From Akkermansiaceae bacterium (GTDB lineage: Bacteria; Verrucomicrobiota; Verrucomicrobiia; Verrucomicrobiales; Akkermansiaceae): 46,900 nt of DNA. Under the pieces are notes generated by a model. That model did not search any database. It was not told the origin of the DNA and saw only the letters and a program-made list of their open reading frames with translations. The DNA lies in the NCBI GenBank assembly GCA_025457625.1, contig JALOUA010000006.1, positions 1-46,900 on the forward strand, in the 5' to 3' direction. The first letter of the stretch is position 1. Every line of letters begins with the position of its first letter. This document shows, one piece after another, positions 26,888 to 37,860 of the stretch. A program made the position numbers and the translations under genes.

Positions 26888-28219
26888 ATGAACTCCGCCG
26901 TCACTCCGGACGACCTCAACATCACCAACCTCGGCCCGCGCGAAATCCCCTCGCCCGCCAGCAGCCGCGACTTCGCGGAAAACGGCAGTTGCTGGCACAC
27001 CGACGGCGACCGCATCGTGCTCAACGACCACATGGACTCGATCCGCGAGGCCATGCGCATCGACATCGACCCGCCATCGATCGAGCTCGCCGGCCCGCGG
27101 CGCGAGATTTTTTTCAACCCGGCGGAAACCTGCATCGCCATCGTCACCTGCGGCGGCCTCTGCCCGGGCATCAACGACGTGATCCGCTCCATCGTCATGC
27201 AGGCGTATTACACCTACGGCGTGCGACAGATCCTCGGCATTCAATACGGCTATGAGGGACTCGATCCCTCGTTCGCCCACAAGCCGGTCGAACTCACGCC
27301 GGACGCGGTCATGAACATCACCAGCTTCGGCGGATCCATCCTCGGCACCTCGCGCGGCAAACGCGAGGTGAAGGTGATGGCCAACCGTCTCGAAGCGCTC
27401 GGCGTCAACATTCTTTATGTCATCGGCGGTGACGGATCGCAGCGCGGCGCGCAGGCCATCCACCAGGAACTCCAGCAGCGCGGCAGCCGCATCGCGGTGG
27501 TCGGCGTGCCCAAGACCATCGACAACGACATCATGTTCATGGACCGGAGCTTCGGCTACCAGACCGCGTTTGCCGCGGCCTTCCACGCCGTCAAATCCGC
27601 GCACACCGAGGCACGTGGCGCGCGCAACGGCATCGGACTGGTGAAACTGATGGGCCGCGACTCGGGTTTCATCGCCTGCTCCGCCGCACTGGCCACCGGC
27701 GAGGCCAATGCCGTGCTCATTCCCGAGGTCCCCTTCCGCCTGGAGGGCGAAAACGGCCTGTTTTCAATCCTCGAACAACGCCTTGCCGCCCGCGGCCATG
27801 CGGTGGTCATCGCCGCGGAGGGCGCGGGCCAGGATTTGATCCCGGACGCGGATCACGCCACCGACGCCTCCGGCAACAAGCTCCACGCCGACATCGGCAT
27901 CTTTCTCAAGGAACAGATCGCCGGCCATTTCAAGTCGCGCGGAATCGAGGCCAACCTCAAATACATCGATCCGAGTTACATCATCCGCAGCGTTCCCGCC
28001 TCGCCGGAGGACCGGATTTTCTGCCTCAACCTCGGCCGCCATGCGGTGCATGCCGGCATGGCGGGAAAAACCGGCATGGTGGTCGCCCGCTGGCACCAGA
28101 GTTATGTCCACCTGCCGATGAGCCTGGTCACGCGCGGCCGCCGCAAGGTGAATCCCGCCGGCGACCTCTGGCGCTCGGTGATCGAATCCACCGGCCAGCC
28201 CGTGCGCATGGGCGTCTGA
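26888..28219 (+). CDS. 6-phosphofructokinase, ATP-type with Lys in the PKTIDND motif
   Basis: PfkA-family enzymes phosphorylate fructose 6-phosphate. The protein is 443 residues, longer than the 320 of E. coli, with an extra N-terminal domain, as in the plant/spirochaete 'long' group. Motifs: TCGGLCPGINDVIRSIVMQA, IGGDGSQRGAQAIHQELQQR with Gly183 at the position that decides ATP (Gly) over PPi (Asp), VPKTIDNDIMFMDRSFGYQT with Lys209, and MGRDSGFIA. ATP use with this Lys is known for that group. No partner genes of glycolysis are adjacent. Confidence 0.93.
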   Translation: MNSAVTPDDLNITNLGPREIPSPASSRDFAENGSCWHTDGDRIVLNDHMDSIREAMRIDIDPPSIELAGPRREIFFNPAETCIAIVTCGGLCPGINDVIRSIVMQAYYTYGVRQILGIQYGYEGLDPSFAHKPVELTPDAVMNITSFGGSILGTSRGKREVKVMANRLEALGVNILYVIGGDGSQRGAQAIHQELQQRGSRIAVVGVPKTIDNDIMFMDRSFGYQTAFAAAFHAVKSAHTEARGARNGIGLVKLMGRDSGFIACSAALATGEANAVLIPEVPFRLEGENGLFSILEQRLAARGHAVVIAAEGAGQDLIPDADHATDASGNKLHADIGIFLKEQIAGHFKSRGIEANLKYIDPSYIIRSVPASPEDRIFCLNLGRHAVHAGMAGKTGMVVARWHQSYVHLPMSLVTRGRRKVNPAGDLWRSVIESTGQPVRMGV

Positions 28220-28270
28220 GATTTCCAGCCCCACACCATCCCCGCTGCCGCCGAATCACGCTCAAACCCC

Positions 28271-28591
28271 ATGACCGACACCACACGCGACCACGGAACC
28301 CAGCCGCTCGACGGCTTGCTGACCCGCTGGGACATCAGCAACCACCAATTGGTCGAGACCTCGGTGGAGCAGTTGAACCACAAGCAGGTCCAGCGCGCGC
28401 GCAAGGGCCGCCAACTCACGCTCCACCTCATGCAGAAGGTCGCCCGCACGGTGAATGACGCCGTGCTCGCGAAGATTCCCAAGGACAAACAACCGGACTT
28501 CAAGCCCTACACGCACAAGCATCTCTTCAACTACGCCAAGGACCACAACCCGGCGTGGACCGACCCCAACGAGGCGCTCAGGCAACCGTGA
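28271..28591 (+). CDS. Small protein of unknown function, coupled to FAD oxidoreductase
   Basis: 106 residues, basic, no signal peptide. MTDTTRDHGTQPLDGLLTRW is followed by a probable helical segment NHQLVETSVEQLNHKQVQRA and RKGRQLTLHLMQKVARTVND. The arrangement suggests a small nucleic-acid-binding or regulatory protein, but I recognise no family. Its TGA overlaps the GTG start of the next gene (GTGA), so translation is likely coupled. Confidence 0.78.
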   Translation: MTDTTRDHGTQPLDGLLTRWDISNHQLVETSVEQLNHKQVQRARKGRQLTLHLMQKVARTVNDAVLAKIPKDKQPDFKPYTHKHLFNYAKDHNPAWTDPNEALRQP

Positions 28592-29574
28592 GCGCGCCGT
28601 GGACCATCGTCGGCCAGGGCCTCGCGGGAACCTGCCTCGCATGGGAGCTTTGGCACCGCGGCGTGGAGTTCCGCATCATCGACCGCGAACGCGGCGGCAG
28701 CTCGCGCGTGGCCGCCGGACTCATCAACCCCGTCACCGGGAAAAATTTCGAACCCACGCCGCGCGTCGCGGAATTCCTGGCGGAGGCGCTGGTTTTCTAT
28801 CAAACGATTGCAAATCTGTTAGAAGGGGAATACTGGCATCCGCTGCCCATCCTGCGGCTGGCGGCCGATGACAGGGAATGGAACAAGATGCTCGCCAAGC
28901 GCGAACGGCCGGATGTCGCCTGCTGGCTGGCCAACCACGGCGCGCCACACGCCATCGACGGCTGGCTCGGCGCGCTGGAAGTCGCCGGCGGCGGCCGCAT
29001 CGACACCCGCGCGTTTCTCGACGCCTCGCGGGATTTTTTCCGCGGGCGCGGAATCTATCAGATGGAGGAAATCACGCGCAGCGGGGACACCCGGCTCATC
29101 TGGTGCGATGGCGCCGCGGGCCTGATCGGCGGCCGCTGCGGCAGCCACCGCTGCGCCAAGGGCGAGATCCTCACGCTCCACGCAAGCGGCTGGTCCGAAA
29201 GCCACATCCGCATCGGCGCGGGCGGTTGGCTGGTGCCGCTCGGCAATCATCGCTTCAAGGCGGGCTCGACATACGAGTGGGACCGGCTGGACGAAAAACC
29301 GACCGGGGAAGGCAGGGAAAAAGTCATGGCCATCGCCCGCAGGCTTGGCGGCAACGCGGATATCGGAATCCTCGCCCACGAGGCCGGAGTGCGGCCGATC
29401 CTGCGGCGCAGCGAACCCATGATCGGCCCGCTCGACATGGGCGGCTGGATGTTCAACGGACTCGGCTCGAAAGGCTCGCTGCTCGCCCCCGGCATGGCCC
29501 GGCGGCTCGCGGAATGGATCTGCCAGGGCATCGGCCCGGAGGTGGGCATGAGATACCGCCACCAAAGGCATTGA
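28588..29574 (+). CDS. FAD-dependent oxidoreductase (DAO family)
   Basis: 328 residues from a GTG at 28588. The Rossmann motif is at the N-terminus: WTIVGQGLAGTCLAWELWHR ending in RGVEFRIIDRE, then GGSSRVAAGLINPVTGKNF, the DAO-family GxGxxG plus conserved arginines. Late motifs: HIRIGAGGWLVPLGNHRFKA and VRPILRRSEPMIGPLDMGG, GWMFNGLGSKGSLLAPGMA, the usual FAD-closing region. The substrate is unknown; the family includes glycine oxidase, sarcosine oxidase and the MnmC oxidase domain. It carries a TGTTAGA at 28817. It faces uvrA, with 6 nt between the two ends. Confidence 0.9.
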   Translation: MSAPWTIVGQGLAGTCLAWELWHRGVEFRIIDRERGGSSRVAAGLINPVTGKNFEPTPRVAEFLAEALVFYQTIANLLEGEYWHPLPILRLAADDREWNKMLAKRERPDVACWLANHGAPHAIDGWLGALEVAGGGRIDTRAFLDASRDFFRGRGIYQMEEITRSGDTRLIWCDGAAGLIGGRCGSHRCAKGEILTLHASGWSESHIRIGAGGWLVPLGNHRFKAGSTYEWDRLDEKPTGEGREKVMAIARRLGGNADIGILAHEAGVRPILRRSEPMIGPLDMGGWMFNGLGSKGSLLAPGMARRLAEWICQGIGPEVGMRYRHQRH

Positions 29575-29580
29575 AGGGAA

Positions 29581-32403
29581 TCATCTCCGGTTCAAAGCCT
29601 TGCCTGTGGGTGAATTCGCGACCTTGCGGACCGCTTCCGGTGTCCCTGCGGCCACCAGGTTTCCGCCGTGTTCGCCGCCGCCGGGGCCGAGTTCGATCAC
29701 CCAGTCGGCGGCGGCGATCACATCGAGGTGATGCTCCACCACGAGCACGCTGTGGCCGGCGTCGCGCAGGCGGAGGAAGGCGTCTAACAACCTCCGGACA
29801 TCGCCGAAGTGCAGGCCGGTGGTGGGTTCGTCGAAGAGATAGAGCGTGTGCGGGGCCTGCGGGCGGGCGAGTTCCACGGCGAGCTTGAGGCGCTGGGCTT
29901 CGCCGCCGGAGAGCGTGTTGGCGGGCTGGCCGAGTTTCAGATATCCGAGGCCGAGGTCCTCAAGCGTGGCGAGGATGTGGCGCAGCTTCGGGATCGGGCG
30001 GAAAAGCGCGAGTGCCTCGCTGACTTGCAGGTTGAGCACATCGGAGATGGATTTCCCCTTGTAGGTCGCTTCGAGCGTTTCGCGGTTGAAACGCCGCCCG
30101 CCGCAGGCGGGGCAAGGGACCCATGCGTCCGGCAGGAAGTGCATCTCGATCTTGAGCCGGCCATTGCCCTGACAGCGTTCGCAGCGGCCGCCCGCCGCGT
30201 TGAAACTGAAGCGCCCCGCGCCGTAGCCGCGTTGTTTGGAGAGCGGCAGCCTGGAGAACAGCTCGCGGATCAGATCGAACGCGCCGGTGAATGTGGCCGG
30301 ATTCGAGCGCGGGCTGCGGCCGATGGGCGATTGGTCGGCGACCACGCATTTTTCGATGAACTGGAGTCCTTCGATCGAGTCATGCCTTCCCGGAGCCTCG
30401 CCGGAGTGATGGAAATGCCGTGCCAGCGCCCGCCGCAGGATGTCATCGGCGAGTGTGGATTTGCCGCTGCCGCTCGGCCCCGCGAGGCAAACGAGTTGAC
30501 CTAACGGAATTTCCACATCGAGATTCTTCAGGTTGTGCTCGCGCGCGCCGCGAATGGTGAGCTTGCCGCCACCGAACTGTAGCGGCGGTCTGCGACCGTC
30601 GCTTTTCATCTTTGCCCTCAACCACTCCCCCGTCGGCGAATCAATCTCATCCGGAGAACCCGCCGCGAGCACCAAACCACCCGCCGAACCCGCGCCCGGT
30701 CCCATGTCGATCACCTGGTCCGCGGCGCGGATGATGTCCTCGTCGTGTTCCACCACGACCACCGTGTTGCCCAAATCCCGCAGGCGGGTGAGCGCGCGGA
30801 TCAGGCGCGCGGTGTCCGCGGCGTGCAGGCCGATGCTGGGTTCGTCGAGCACATAGATCACGCCGGAGAGGCCGGCCCCGATCTGGGTGGCGAGCCGGAT
30901 GCGTTGCGCCTCGCCACCGGAAAGCGTGCCGCTGCCGCGGTCGAGCGTGAGGTAGTCGAGCCCCACTTCCTCGAGGAACGAAAGCCGCTTGCGCACGTCG
31001 TTTGCAAGGCGCTTGCAGACCTCCATTCTGGCATCGTCCATCTGCATGCCATCCAGCCAGCCGAGCGCGGTGGAAACACCGAGCGCGCAAAAATCCTGAA
31101 TGCCCAGCCAGCGGTTGTCGGATCCACCGATCTTCACCGCCAGCCACTCGGGCTTGAGCCGCCTGCCGCCGCAAACATGGCACGGCCGGTGCGCCATCAC
31201 CCGCGAGAGCCGGCGGCGTGTGAGTTCGGTTTTCGCCTCGTGATATCTCCGCAGGGCTTCGGGCGAGAGGCCTTCAAGGGTTTTGGTCTGGGCTTTCCTC
31301 TCACGCCCGACCTTCCAACCGGTTTCCAACACACCGCCGAGAAACAACAAGTCGCGCGCTTCGGCGGGGAGGTCATCCAGCGCCGCCTCATCGGGCAGGC
31401 CGAACATGCGCAACAAGGCGCGGGTTTCGGCCAGAAACTGCCCGGCGCGCGAGGATTTTTCCGGCCACCAGCCGCGCAAGCCGCCTTTCAGCAAGGGCGC
31501 GGACGCGTCATCGACGAGCAGTTGCGGATCGCAGAACATTTCCGTGCCCAGTCCCTCGCAGGCCGCGCAGGCGCCGAGATGCGAGTTGAACGAAAAATGT
31601 TTCGGCGAGAGCTCGCCGACGATGAAACCGGTGGTGGGATTGCGCCAGGATGTCTGGAACGTGAGGTCGCGCCATCCGCCGGCATCCGGCTCCTGCACCG
31701 CCGCGCGCGCCTCCACGCCGCAGAGCCGCAGCGCGGTTTCCACCGAATCCGCCATCCGCGATTCCACCCCCGCGCGGATCACGAAGCGATCGACGACGAT
31801 TTCCAACGACGGCGGTGAATCCGGCCATGATTTCGCGGCTTCTTCGATTTCGTAAACCTCGCCATCCAGCCGCACCCGGATGTATCCCTGCCGCTGCAAG
31901 TCGCCCAACAGCCGCGCGGGTTCGCGCAGTTCCTCGGGCGGCACCGGCGCGAGCAGCATCACCTTGGTGCCCTCCGCCATCGCCGCGAGCGCGTTGACGA
32001 TGTCCGCCGCGCCCATCCGCTGGAGCCGCTCGCCGGTCTGCGGATCGTGCGGCACGCCCGCCGCCGCCCACAGCACGCGCAGGTAGTCGTGAATCTCGGT
32101 CGCCGTGGCCACCGTCGAGCGCGGGTTGAGCCCGCCGCCGCGCTGCTCGATGGCGATCGCCGGGCTCAGGCCCTCGATGGAATCGACGTCGGGTTTCTCC
32201 AGTTGGTCGAGAAACTGCCGCGCATAGACCGAGAGCGATTCCACATATCGCCGCTGGCCCTCGGCGTAGAGCGTGTGAAACGCCAGCGAGGATTTCCCCG
32301 AACCACTCGGCCCGGTGATCACCACGAGTTTCCCCCGCGGAAGATCGACGTCGATGTTCCTCAGGTTGTGCTGCCGCGCGCCGCGGATCCGGATCGTGTC
32401 CAC
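29581..32403 (-). CDS. uvrA: Excinuclease ABC subunit UvrA
   Basis: UvrA recognises bulky DNA damage and loads UvrB. From the GTG at 32403 the protein is 940 residues, equal to E. coli, and begins [24 protein letters not shown] 69 nt upstream gives a longer form with an N-terminus unlike the family. Two ATPase halves are complete: [20 protein letters not shown] / [20 protein letters not shown] and [20 protein letters not shown] / [20 protein letters not shown]. Zinc motifs [14 protein letters not shown] and [20 protein letters not shown] ending [13 protein letters not shown] are present. No LexA box is seen upstream, unlike in many bacteria. Confidence 0.97.
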   Translation of the reverse strand: MDTIRIRGARQHNLRNIDVDLPRGKLVVITGPSGSGKSSLAFHTLYAEGQRRYVESLSVYARQFLDQLEKPDVDSIEGLSPAIAIEQRGGGLNPRSTVATATEIHDYLRVLWAAAGVPHDPQTGERLQRMGAADIVNALAAMAEGTKVMLLAPVPPEELREPARLLGDLQRQGYIRVRLDGEVYEIEEAAKSWPDSPPSLEIVVDRFVIRAGVESRMADSVETALRLCGVEARAAVQEPDAGGWRDLTFQTSWRNPTTGFIVGELSPKHFSFNSHLGACAACEGLGTEMFCDPQLLVDDASAPLLKGGLRGWWPEKSSRAGQFLAETRALLRMFGLPDEAALDDLPAEARDLLFLGGVLETGWKVGRERKAQTKTLEGLSPEALRRYHEAKTELTRRRLSRVMAHRPCHVCGGRRLKPEWLAVKIGGSDNRWLGIQDFCALGVSTALGWLDGMQMDDARMEVCKRLANDVRKRLSFLEEVGLDYLTLDRGSGTLSGGEAQRIRLATQIGAGLSGVIYVLDEPSIGLHAADTARLIRALTRLRDLGNTVVVVEHDEDIIRAADQVIDMGPGAGSAGGLVLAAGSPDEIDSPTGEWLRAKMKSDGRRPPLQFGGGKLTIRGAREHNLKNLDVEIPLGQLVCLAGPSGSGKSTLADDILRRALARHFHHSGEAPGRHDSIEGLQFIEKCVVADQSPIGRSPRSNPATFTGAFDLIRELFSRLPLSKQRGYGAGRFSFNAAGGRCERCQGNGRLKIEMHFLPDAWVPCPACGGRRFNRETLEATYKGKSISDVLNLQVSEALALFRPIPKLRHILATLEDLGLGYLKLGQPANTLSGGEAQRLKLAVELARPQAPHTLYLFDEPTTGLHFGDVRRLLDAFLRLRDAGHSVLVVEHHLDVIAAADWVIELGPGGGEHGGNLVAAGTPEAVRKVANSPTGKALNRR

Positions 32404-32506
32404 CGGCCCAGAAAACCCCGGAGGTCTCCGGCTTCCAAGCTCCAAACGCGTGAGACGCGTGGGCAGGATCAACGAAACATGGGACCGAAATCAGGCGAAA
32501 AAATCC

Positions 32507-32535
32507 TTGCATTGCCCGGCGCGCTGTCGTTCTTT
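32507..32535 (+). promoter_or_regulatory. Weak candidate promoter for tRNA-Glu
   Basis: TTGCAT (32507-32512), 17 nt, TTCTTT (32530-32535), placing a start 10-15 nt before the tRNA. The -35 is fair and the -10 poor. It is offered only because the spacing and position fit. Confidence 0.3.
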
Positions 32536-32556
32536 TCCGCCCGCGCCGCGACCAAC

Positions 32557-32631
32557 GACCCGTTCGTCTATCGGTTAGGACTCCAGATTTTCATTCTGGC
32601 AAGAAGGGTTCGACTCCCTTACGGGTCGCCA
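32557..32631 (+). tRNA. tRNA-Glu (anticodon UUC)
   Basis: The cloverleaf is complete: acceptor stem GACCCGT paired with ACGGGTC, D-arm GTCT...GGAC, anticodon arm CCAGA-TTTTCAT-TCTGG with anticodon TTC, and a T-arm around GGTTCGACTCC. The CCA end is encoded (32629-32631). The tRNA provides glutamyl-tRNA, also used for tetrapyrrole synthesis. Transcription ends 15 nt further on at a good intrinsic terminator. Confidence 0.96.
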
Positions 32632-32645
32632 TCGTTGCAAGCAGG

Positions 32646-32670
32646 CCTCCGCCCCAAGCGGGGGTTTTTT
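32646..32670 (+). terminator. Intrinsic terminator after tRNA-Glu
   Basis: A 7-bp stem CCTCCGC / GCGGGGG with a CCCAA loop is followed directly by six T. It is 15 nt after the tRNA and just before the panB start, so it separates the tRNA from panB. Confidence 0.88.
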
Positions 32671-32693
32671 GGTTTTCAGGACATCCATCCGCC

Positions 32694-33435
<742 letters not shown>

Positions 33436-33458
<23 letters not shown>

Positions 33459-34590
33459 GCATGACCGCTTTCCGCCGGCGCTTTCCCGTGATACGCCAAA
33501 GCCCTTGCTGCTCTACCTCCACATTCCCTTCTGCCACCGGATCTGCCCGTATTGCTCGTTTTACAAGCACACGCCGGGTGACACGCCGGTCGGCGCGTTC
33601 ATCGACGCGCTGGCCGCCGAGGCGCGCGGCCGGATCAAGGATCCCGTGCGCACCATTTATCTCGGCGGTGGCACGCCCAGCATGCTCTCGCCACTTCACC
33701 TCGGGCGGCTGTTCGCCGCGCTGCATGAAACAATCGACTTCGCGAGGCTCGACGAAGTCACGCTGGAGGCCAACCCCGCGACCTTCGATGTGCGCAAAGC
33801 CCGCCTGTTCCGCGACCTCGGGGTGACGCGCGTTTCGCTGGGCATCCAGTCGTTCGCGCCGCAGGTCCTGCAAACGCTCGGCCGCGAGCACACGGCGGAG
33901 CAGGCCTCCGAATCGGTGGCCATCCTGCGCGAGGCGGGAATTCCCCAGGTGAACATCGACCTGATGTTCTCCATCCCGGGGCAATCGCGGGACGATTGGC
34001 AAAACACGCTGCGCCATGCGGTCTCGTTGCAGCCGGACCACATCTCCGCCTACAACCTCACCTACGAGGAGGACACCGGGTTTTTCGAATCGCTGCGGCG
34101 CGGCGAGATGCGCATGGACGAGGATGTGGACGCGCGGTTCTTCGAACTGGCCGGTGATTTTCTAACAACCGAAGGCTTCGATCATTACGAGACGTCCAAT
34201 TATGCGAAACCCGGCATGCGCTCGACGCACAACGAGGGATACTGGCGGGGCGAGGATTATCTCGGCCTCGGGCCCTCGGCGGTTTCCACCGTCGGATGCG
34301 TGCGTTCGAAAAACATCGCGGACACCGCCGCATACATCAATCGTATCAACTCGCTCGGCCACGCCATGGATGAGGCGGAGACCCTCGATGCGGAAGCCCG
34401 GCGCATCGAACGCATCGCGCTCGGTCTGCGCACCTCGGCGGGCATTCCGCTCACGCTTCTCGACAAGGAGGCGCGCCAACGCGCCGCCACGCTCGCGGCG
34501 GAAGGCCTCGCCGTCGTGCGGGACGGGCGCATGACGCTGGCCGGCAGGGGCCGCGCGCTTGTCGATCCGGTGGCTGCCGAGCTGGTCTGA
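33436..34590 (+). CDS. hemW: HemW-like radical SAM protein
   Basis: HemW is a heme-binding, HemN-related radical SAM protein that supports insertion of heme into respiratory enzymes; it is often misannotated as coproporphyrinogen oxidase. From the ATG at 33436 (preceded by GAGG) it has 384 residues. The cluster motif reads HIPFCHRICPYCSFYKH (CxxxCxYC), followed by YLGGGTPSMLSPLHL, TLEANPATFDV, RVSLGIQSFAPQVLQTLGRE and FSIPGQSRDDW. The C-terminal HemN-type region includes EGYWRGEDYLGLGPSAVSTV. The fourth cysteine that HemN has is absent, as in HemW. It overlaps panB by 23 nt. Confidence 0.92.
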
Positions 34591-34679
34591 CGACCGCCGC
34601 GTTCCCCGCGTTCGCGTAATGGATGATTGCGGGATTTGCGTTAGCTTGTGTCTTCCCCCCAACCAAACTCCCCCCAAAA

Positions 34680-35135
34680 ATGAAAAGCAACCTCCCCCCC
34701 CGGGTTGTGAGCCGCCGCGGCATGACGCTGTTGGAGCTCACGGTCATTATTGTCGTCATGCTTGCGCTGATCGCCGTTCTTGCGATCGGCAGCCGGGCAT
34801 GGAAACGTGCCGGCGACCGCTCGGCCTGTGTGATGAATTTGCGGAACTTCCAGATGGCCACACGTTCCTACCAGAACATTTACGGATACTACTTCGGCGG
34901 ACAGCCGCAGATGGAATACGGCACGCGCGACATCTCGCGACATCTGCTCGAGAAGGGCTACATCTCGCAGGGGCTGCATGATCAGGCCAATGGCTCACGT
35001 CCCTGCGCGGGAGGCGGCACCTACCATTCCGCCGCGCCGGATGTCTTCCCCATGCCGGGCGAGCTTTACATGAAGTGCTCGCTCTCCGCCACCGAAGACC
35101 ACGAGCCGGAACCGTCAACCGCCGCCGATTGGTGA
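34680..35135 (+). CDS. Pseudopilin-like protein (prepilin N-terminus)
   Basis: 151 residues from the ATG at 34680. The prepilin peptidase site is visible: RRG|MTLLELTV, with Glu at +5, then the hydrophobic helix IIVVMLALIAVLAIGSRAW. The remainder (CVMNLRNFQMATRSYQNIYG, YYFGGQPQMEYG, HLLEKGYISQGLHDQANGSR) follows the pattern of the many stand-alone pseudopilin proteins found in Verrucomicrobia and Planctomycetes, which probably assemble or display on the envelope. Pilus assembly genes are not nearby. The ribosome-binding region is C-rich and lacks a Shine-Dalgarno. Confidence 0.82.
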   Translation: MKSNLPPRVVSRRGMTLLELTVIIVVMLALIAVLAIGSRAWKRAGDRSACVMNLRNFQMATRSYQNIYGYYFGGQPQMEYGTRDISRHLLEKGYISQGLHDQANGSRPCAGGGTYHSAAPDVFPMPGELYMKCSLSATEDHEPEPSTAADW

Positions 35136-35153
35136 TTTTTCCTCCGGATCTTC

Positions 35154-35180
35154 CCGAATCCCGGCATTGCCGGGATTCGG
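35154..35180. other. Strong inverted repeat (12-bp stem) downstream of pseudopilin gene
   Basis: CCGAATCCCGGC and GCCGGGATTCGG are perfectly complementary with a 3-nt ATT loop. On the plus strand it is followed by AAAA rather than T, so it is not a classical intrinsic terminator. It sits 21 nt before the next gene and could still act as a transcription stop or mRNA stabiliser. Confidence 0.6.
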
Positions 35181-35200
35181 AAAACCGCTAGGCTGTCCCC

Positions 35201-36658
35201 ATGGCAGGGACGCAACACCGAAGGAAAGGACCCATCCCGCTACTCTCGTGGTTCGGGAAGCGCGATGTCTTTTATGTGACGGTGCTGGTGGTCGTGTGGC
35301 TGGCATCGGGATACGCCGGCAAGTTCAAGCGCGGTCTCAAGGAGGTTTTCGCCCCCGCGCCGGTGGTGGTGTCACCGGACGAGGAGGACATCCGCCGCCA
35401 GATCGAAGCGCGGCTTCGCTCCGAGATGGAGCAGGAACTGGAACGCGAGATCGCGGCGATGCGCAAGGCCGCCGCCGACAAGCAGGCGAAGGAGGCCGCG
35501 GATGCGCTCAAACCCGAACCGCCGACGGAAATGGCGGCCGGTTCGGTGACGGATGTGCGCAAACTCCGCTCCGGCATCCCGTTCAAGACCGAGGTGAAAT
35601 TCGACAAGGGCGGCATCGCCTCCAAAGAACGCGCCGATGAGGACAGCTTCACCGCCTCCTATCAACTCTCGCTGCGCGTGCCCGCCGCGGCGAAAACCAT
35701 GCAGGAACTCGAAACCACCAGTCCGGACCTCGCGAAGATCCTGCCGGGCCTGCCCGCGTTGATCGGGAAAGCGGAGGTCTCAGGCTGGTTCCACAAGCTT
35801 TATGAGAACAAGGTCGCCCGCATCCGCCGCGACGCCCACTCGCTCAACGAGGTGCTCACCAAGCACAATGTCTACGATTGCGAGACCATCCTGAATCTCC
35901 GCACGCCGGACGGAAAGCCCGTGTTCTTCATGCAGGCCGAGATGGATGTCGTGTCCGACGGCTCGGACGGAGACCGCCTGCCGGCCATGCCCGATGACAT
36001 CGTCAATTCCACCCACTATCAGCCGTTCACCAGTTATGGCTGGAAAAAGCGCGGCAAAACACCCAATCCCATGGTCGCCGGCTGGGAAAAACGCCTCGCC
36101 AACGGCCAGTTGGAACTCGCCGATCCGGCCACCAGCGCCGAGCGCAAGGCATGGCTGCGCGACCGCATCGACTATCTGAAACGCGGCATCGCCGATCTCA
36201 AGGCGCGCAGTTTCCTCATCGCCGAGTATGATCCCTTCATCGTCATCCCGATCAACCTGCTCACCGCGCGCGACCCCTTCGCGCCCAAGGTGGGCGACTA
36301 CGCGGTGGTGATCCATGATGGAAAAGCCTATCCCAGCATTGTCGGCGACGGCGGCCCGACCTTCAAGGTGGGCGAGGCCTCGCTGCGCATGGCCAGGCAG
36401 ATCAACCAACGCGCGTCTCCCTACAGCCGGCCGGTGTCCGACCTCAAGGTGAGTTATGTCGTTTTCCCCGGCAGCCGCGATCCCGAGAAGGGGCCGCCGG
36501 ATTACGCCCGATGGCGCAAGCGCTGCGCGGAGTTGTTAGACAATATCGGCGGGCTCGGCGAAGGCTACGCGCTCCATGAGTGGGAAGACCTGCTGAAAAA
36601 ACCCGAACCGCCGGCGGAGGAAACCCCCGTGCCGGCCGTGGAGCCGGGTTCACCGTGA
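35201..36658 (+). CDS. Membrane-anchored protein with GH75-like (chitosanase) domain
   Basis: 485 residues. After a basic start ([20 protein letters not shown]) comes a single membrane helix ([19 protein letters not shown]), then a charged coiled-coil stretch to about residue 110 ([20 protein letters not shown]). The C-terminal half resembles GH75 chitosanases: [40 protein letters not shown] and [20 protein letters not shown]. The catalytic acids of GH75 would fall in EMDVVSDG. Substrate and activity are inference. It carries one TGTTAGA at 36534. Confidence 0.6.
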   Translation: MAGTQHRRKGPIPLLSWFGKRDVFYVTVLVVVWLASGYAGKFKRGLKEVFAPAPVVVSPDEEDIRRQIEARLRSEMEQELEREIAAMRKAAADKQAKEAADALKPEPPTEMAAGSVTDVRKLRSGIPFKTEVKFDKGGIASKERADEDSFTASYQLSLRVPAAAKTMQELETTSPDLAKILPGLPALIGKAEVSGWFHKLYENKVARIRRDAHSLNEVLTKHNVYDCETILNLRTPDGKPVFFMQAEMDVVSDGSDGDRLPAMPDDIVNSTHYQPFTSYGWKKRGKTPNPMVAGWEKRLANGQLELADPATSAERKAWLRDRIDYLKRGIADLKARSFLIAEYDPFIVIPINLLTARDPFAPKVGDYAVVIHDGKAYPSIVGDGGPTFKVGEASLRMARQINQRASPYSRPVSDLKVSYVVFPGSRDPEKGPPDYARWRKRCAELLDNIGGLGEGYALHEWEDLLKKPEPPAEETPVPAVEPGSP

Positions 36659-36671
36659 AACCGCATCAAAG

Positions 36672-36691
36672 CCCGCCCCATCCGGGGCGGG
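36672..36691. other. GC-rich inverted repeat between GH75-like gene and gcvT
   Basis: CCCGCCCC / GGGGCGGG with an ATCC loop, 8 perfect base pairs, no T-tract. It may stop or stabilise the preceding transcript. Confidence 0.5.
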
Positions 36692-36745
36692 TGCCAAACC
36701 GGTTCATTCCATCGAATTGACAAGCATGCGGGACCTCCACAGGCT

Positions 36746-37831
36746 GTGCCCGTGTCGTCCGAATTGAAACACTCGCCCCTCGAAGCCGCCCACCTCAATC
36801 TGGGAGCCCGGCTGGTTTCCTTCGCCGGGTGGAACATGCCGGTGCAATACACCTCGATCATCGACGAACATCTGGCAGTCCGCTCCAAGGCCGGAATTTT
36901 CGATATCTCGCACATGGGCCAGTTTTTCGCCAGCGGCCCCGGCGCTGAAACATGGCTCAACCGGATGTTCACCAACAACCTCGCGAAACTCACCCCCGGC
37001 CAGGGCCAATACACGCTCATGCTCAACGAAAACGGCGGCGTGATCGACGACCTCATCGCCTACCGCACCGGCGAATCCGAATACTTCCTCGTGGTGAACG
37101 CCTCGATGATCGACGAGGACTTCGCCTGGATGACCTCGCATCGGGACGCGGATGCCAGCCTGCGCAACGAGAGCGACTTGTGGGCCGGCATGGCCGTGCA
37201 GGGACCGCTCGCCAGGGAGGTTTTCGGCAGGGTTTTCCCGGCGGACACATTGCCGCCCAGGAACGGCATCGCCACCACCGCCGGCGGCGGCATCGTCTGC
37301 CGCACCGGCTACACCGGCGAGGACGGCTTCGAGTTCTTCTGCCCCGCCGCCGATGGCGGCGCCTGGTGGCAGAAGTTTCTAACAGCCGGTGCCGCGCCCT
37401 GCGGACTCGGCGCGCGCGACACGCTGCGCCTCGAAATGGGCTACCCGCTCAATGGCAACGACCTCTCACCCGAACGCACGCCCGTCGAGGCCGGGCTCGG
37501 GTTTTTCTGCGACCTGGAAAAAGGCGATTTCATCGGCCGCGAAATCCTCGCCCGCCAGAAAGCCGAGGGCCCGGCGAGGAAACTCACCGCCCTCCAATAC
37601 ACCGACAAGGGTCCCCCGCCCCGCGCGCATTATCCTGTCGTTTCATCCGACGGACGGGTCATCGGCGAACTCGCCAGCGGCGCGCTCTCACCCTCGCTCA
37701 TGACCGGCATCGGCATGGCCTACCTCCCCGCCCAATACTCCAAACCCGGCACCGAACTCCAAATCGACGTCCGCAGCCGCCTGTTTCCCGCCAAAGTCGT
37801 CAAAAAGCCGTTTTACAAGCACTCTCACTGA
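36746..37831 (+). CDS. gcvT: Aminomethyltransferase (glycine cleavage T protein)
   Basis: GcvT takes the aminomethyl group from lipoyl-GcvH and passes the carbon to THF. The protein is 361 residues from the GTG at 36746; a second GTG at 36752 gives a more typical SSELKHSPLEAAHLNLGARL. Motifs: SFAGWNMPVQYTSIIDEHLA, IFDISHMGQFFASGPGAETW, GQGQYTLMLNENGGVIDDLI, CRTGYTGEDGFEFFCPAADG and ARDTLRLEMGYPLNGNDLSP, all as expected. A TTGACA at 36717 is close upstream, but no good -10 follows. The gcvH gene starts 29 nt after its stop. Confidence 0.95.
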   Translation: MPVSSELKHSPLEAAHLNLGARLVSFAGWNMPVQYTSIIDEHLAVRSKAGIFDISHMGQFFASGPGAETWLNRMFTNNLAKLTPGQGQYTLMLNENGGVIDDLIAYRTGESEYFLVVNASMIDEDFAWMTSHRDADASLRNESDLWAGMAVQGPLAREVFGRVFPADTLPPRNGIATTAGGGIVCRTGYTGEDGFEFFCPAADGGAWWQKFLTAGAAPCGLGARDTLRLEMGYPLNGNDLSPERTPVEAGLGFFCDLEKGDFIGREILARQKAEGPARKLTALQYTDKGPPPRAHYPVVSSDGRVIGELASGALSPSLMTGIGMAYLPAQYSKPGTELQIDVRSRLFPAKVVKKPFYKHSH

Positions 37832-37852
37832 TCACTGATCACTGATCACTTC
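37829..37852. repeat. Three tandem 8-bp repeats (TGATCACT) between gcvT and gcvH
   Basis: TGATCACT occurs three times without interruption and fills the gap between gcvT and gcvH; the first unit contains the gcvT stop codon (TGA). Like the heptamer repeats in the ribosomal operon, this is a short tandem repeat located exactly in an inter-cistron gap. It is self-complementary in part (TGATCA). Confidence 0.9.
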
Positions 37853-37860
37853 ACACTCCC

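Noticed and set aside
36692-36745. Glycine riboswitch upstream of gcvT
   Set aside because: The gap is too short and shows no tandem aptamer sequence; only a TTGACA without a good -10.
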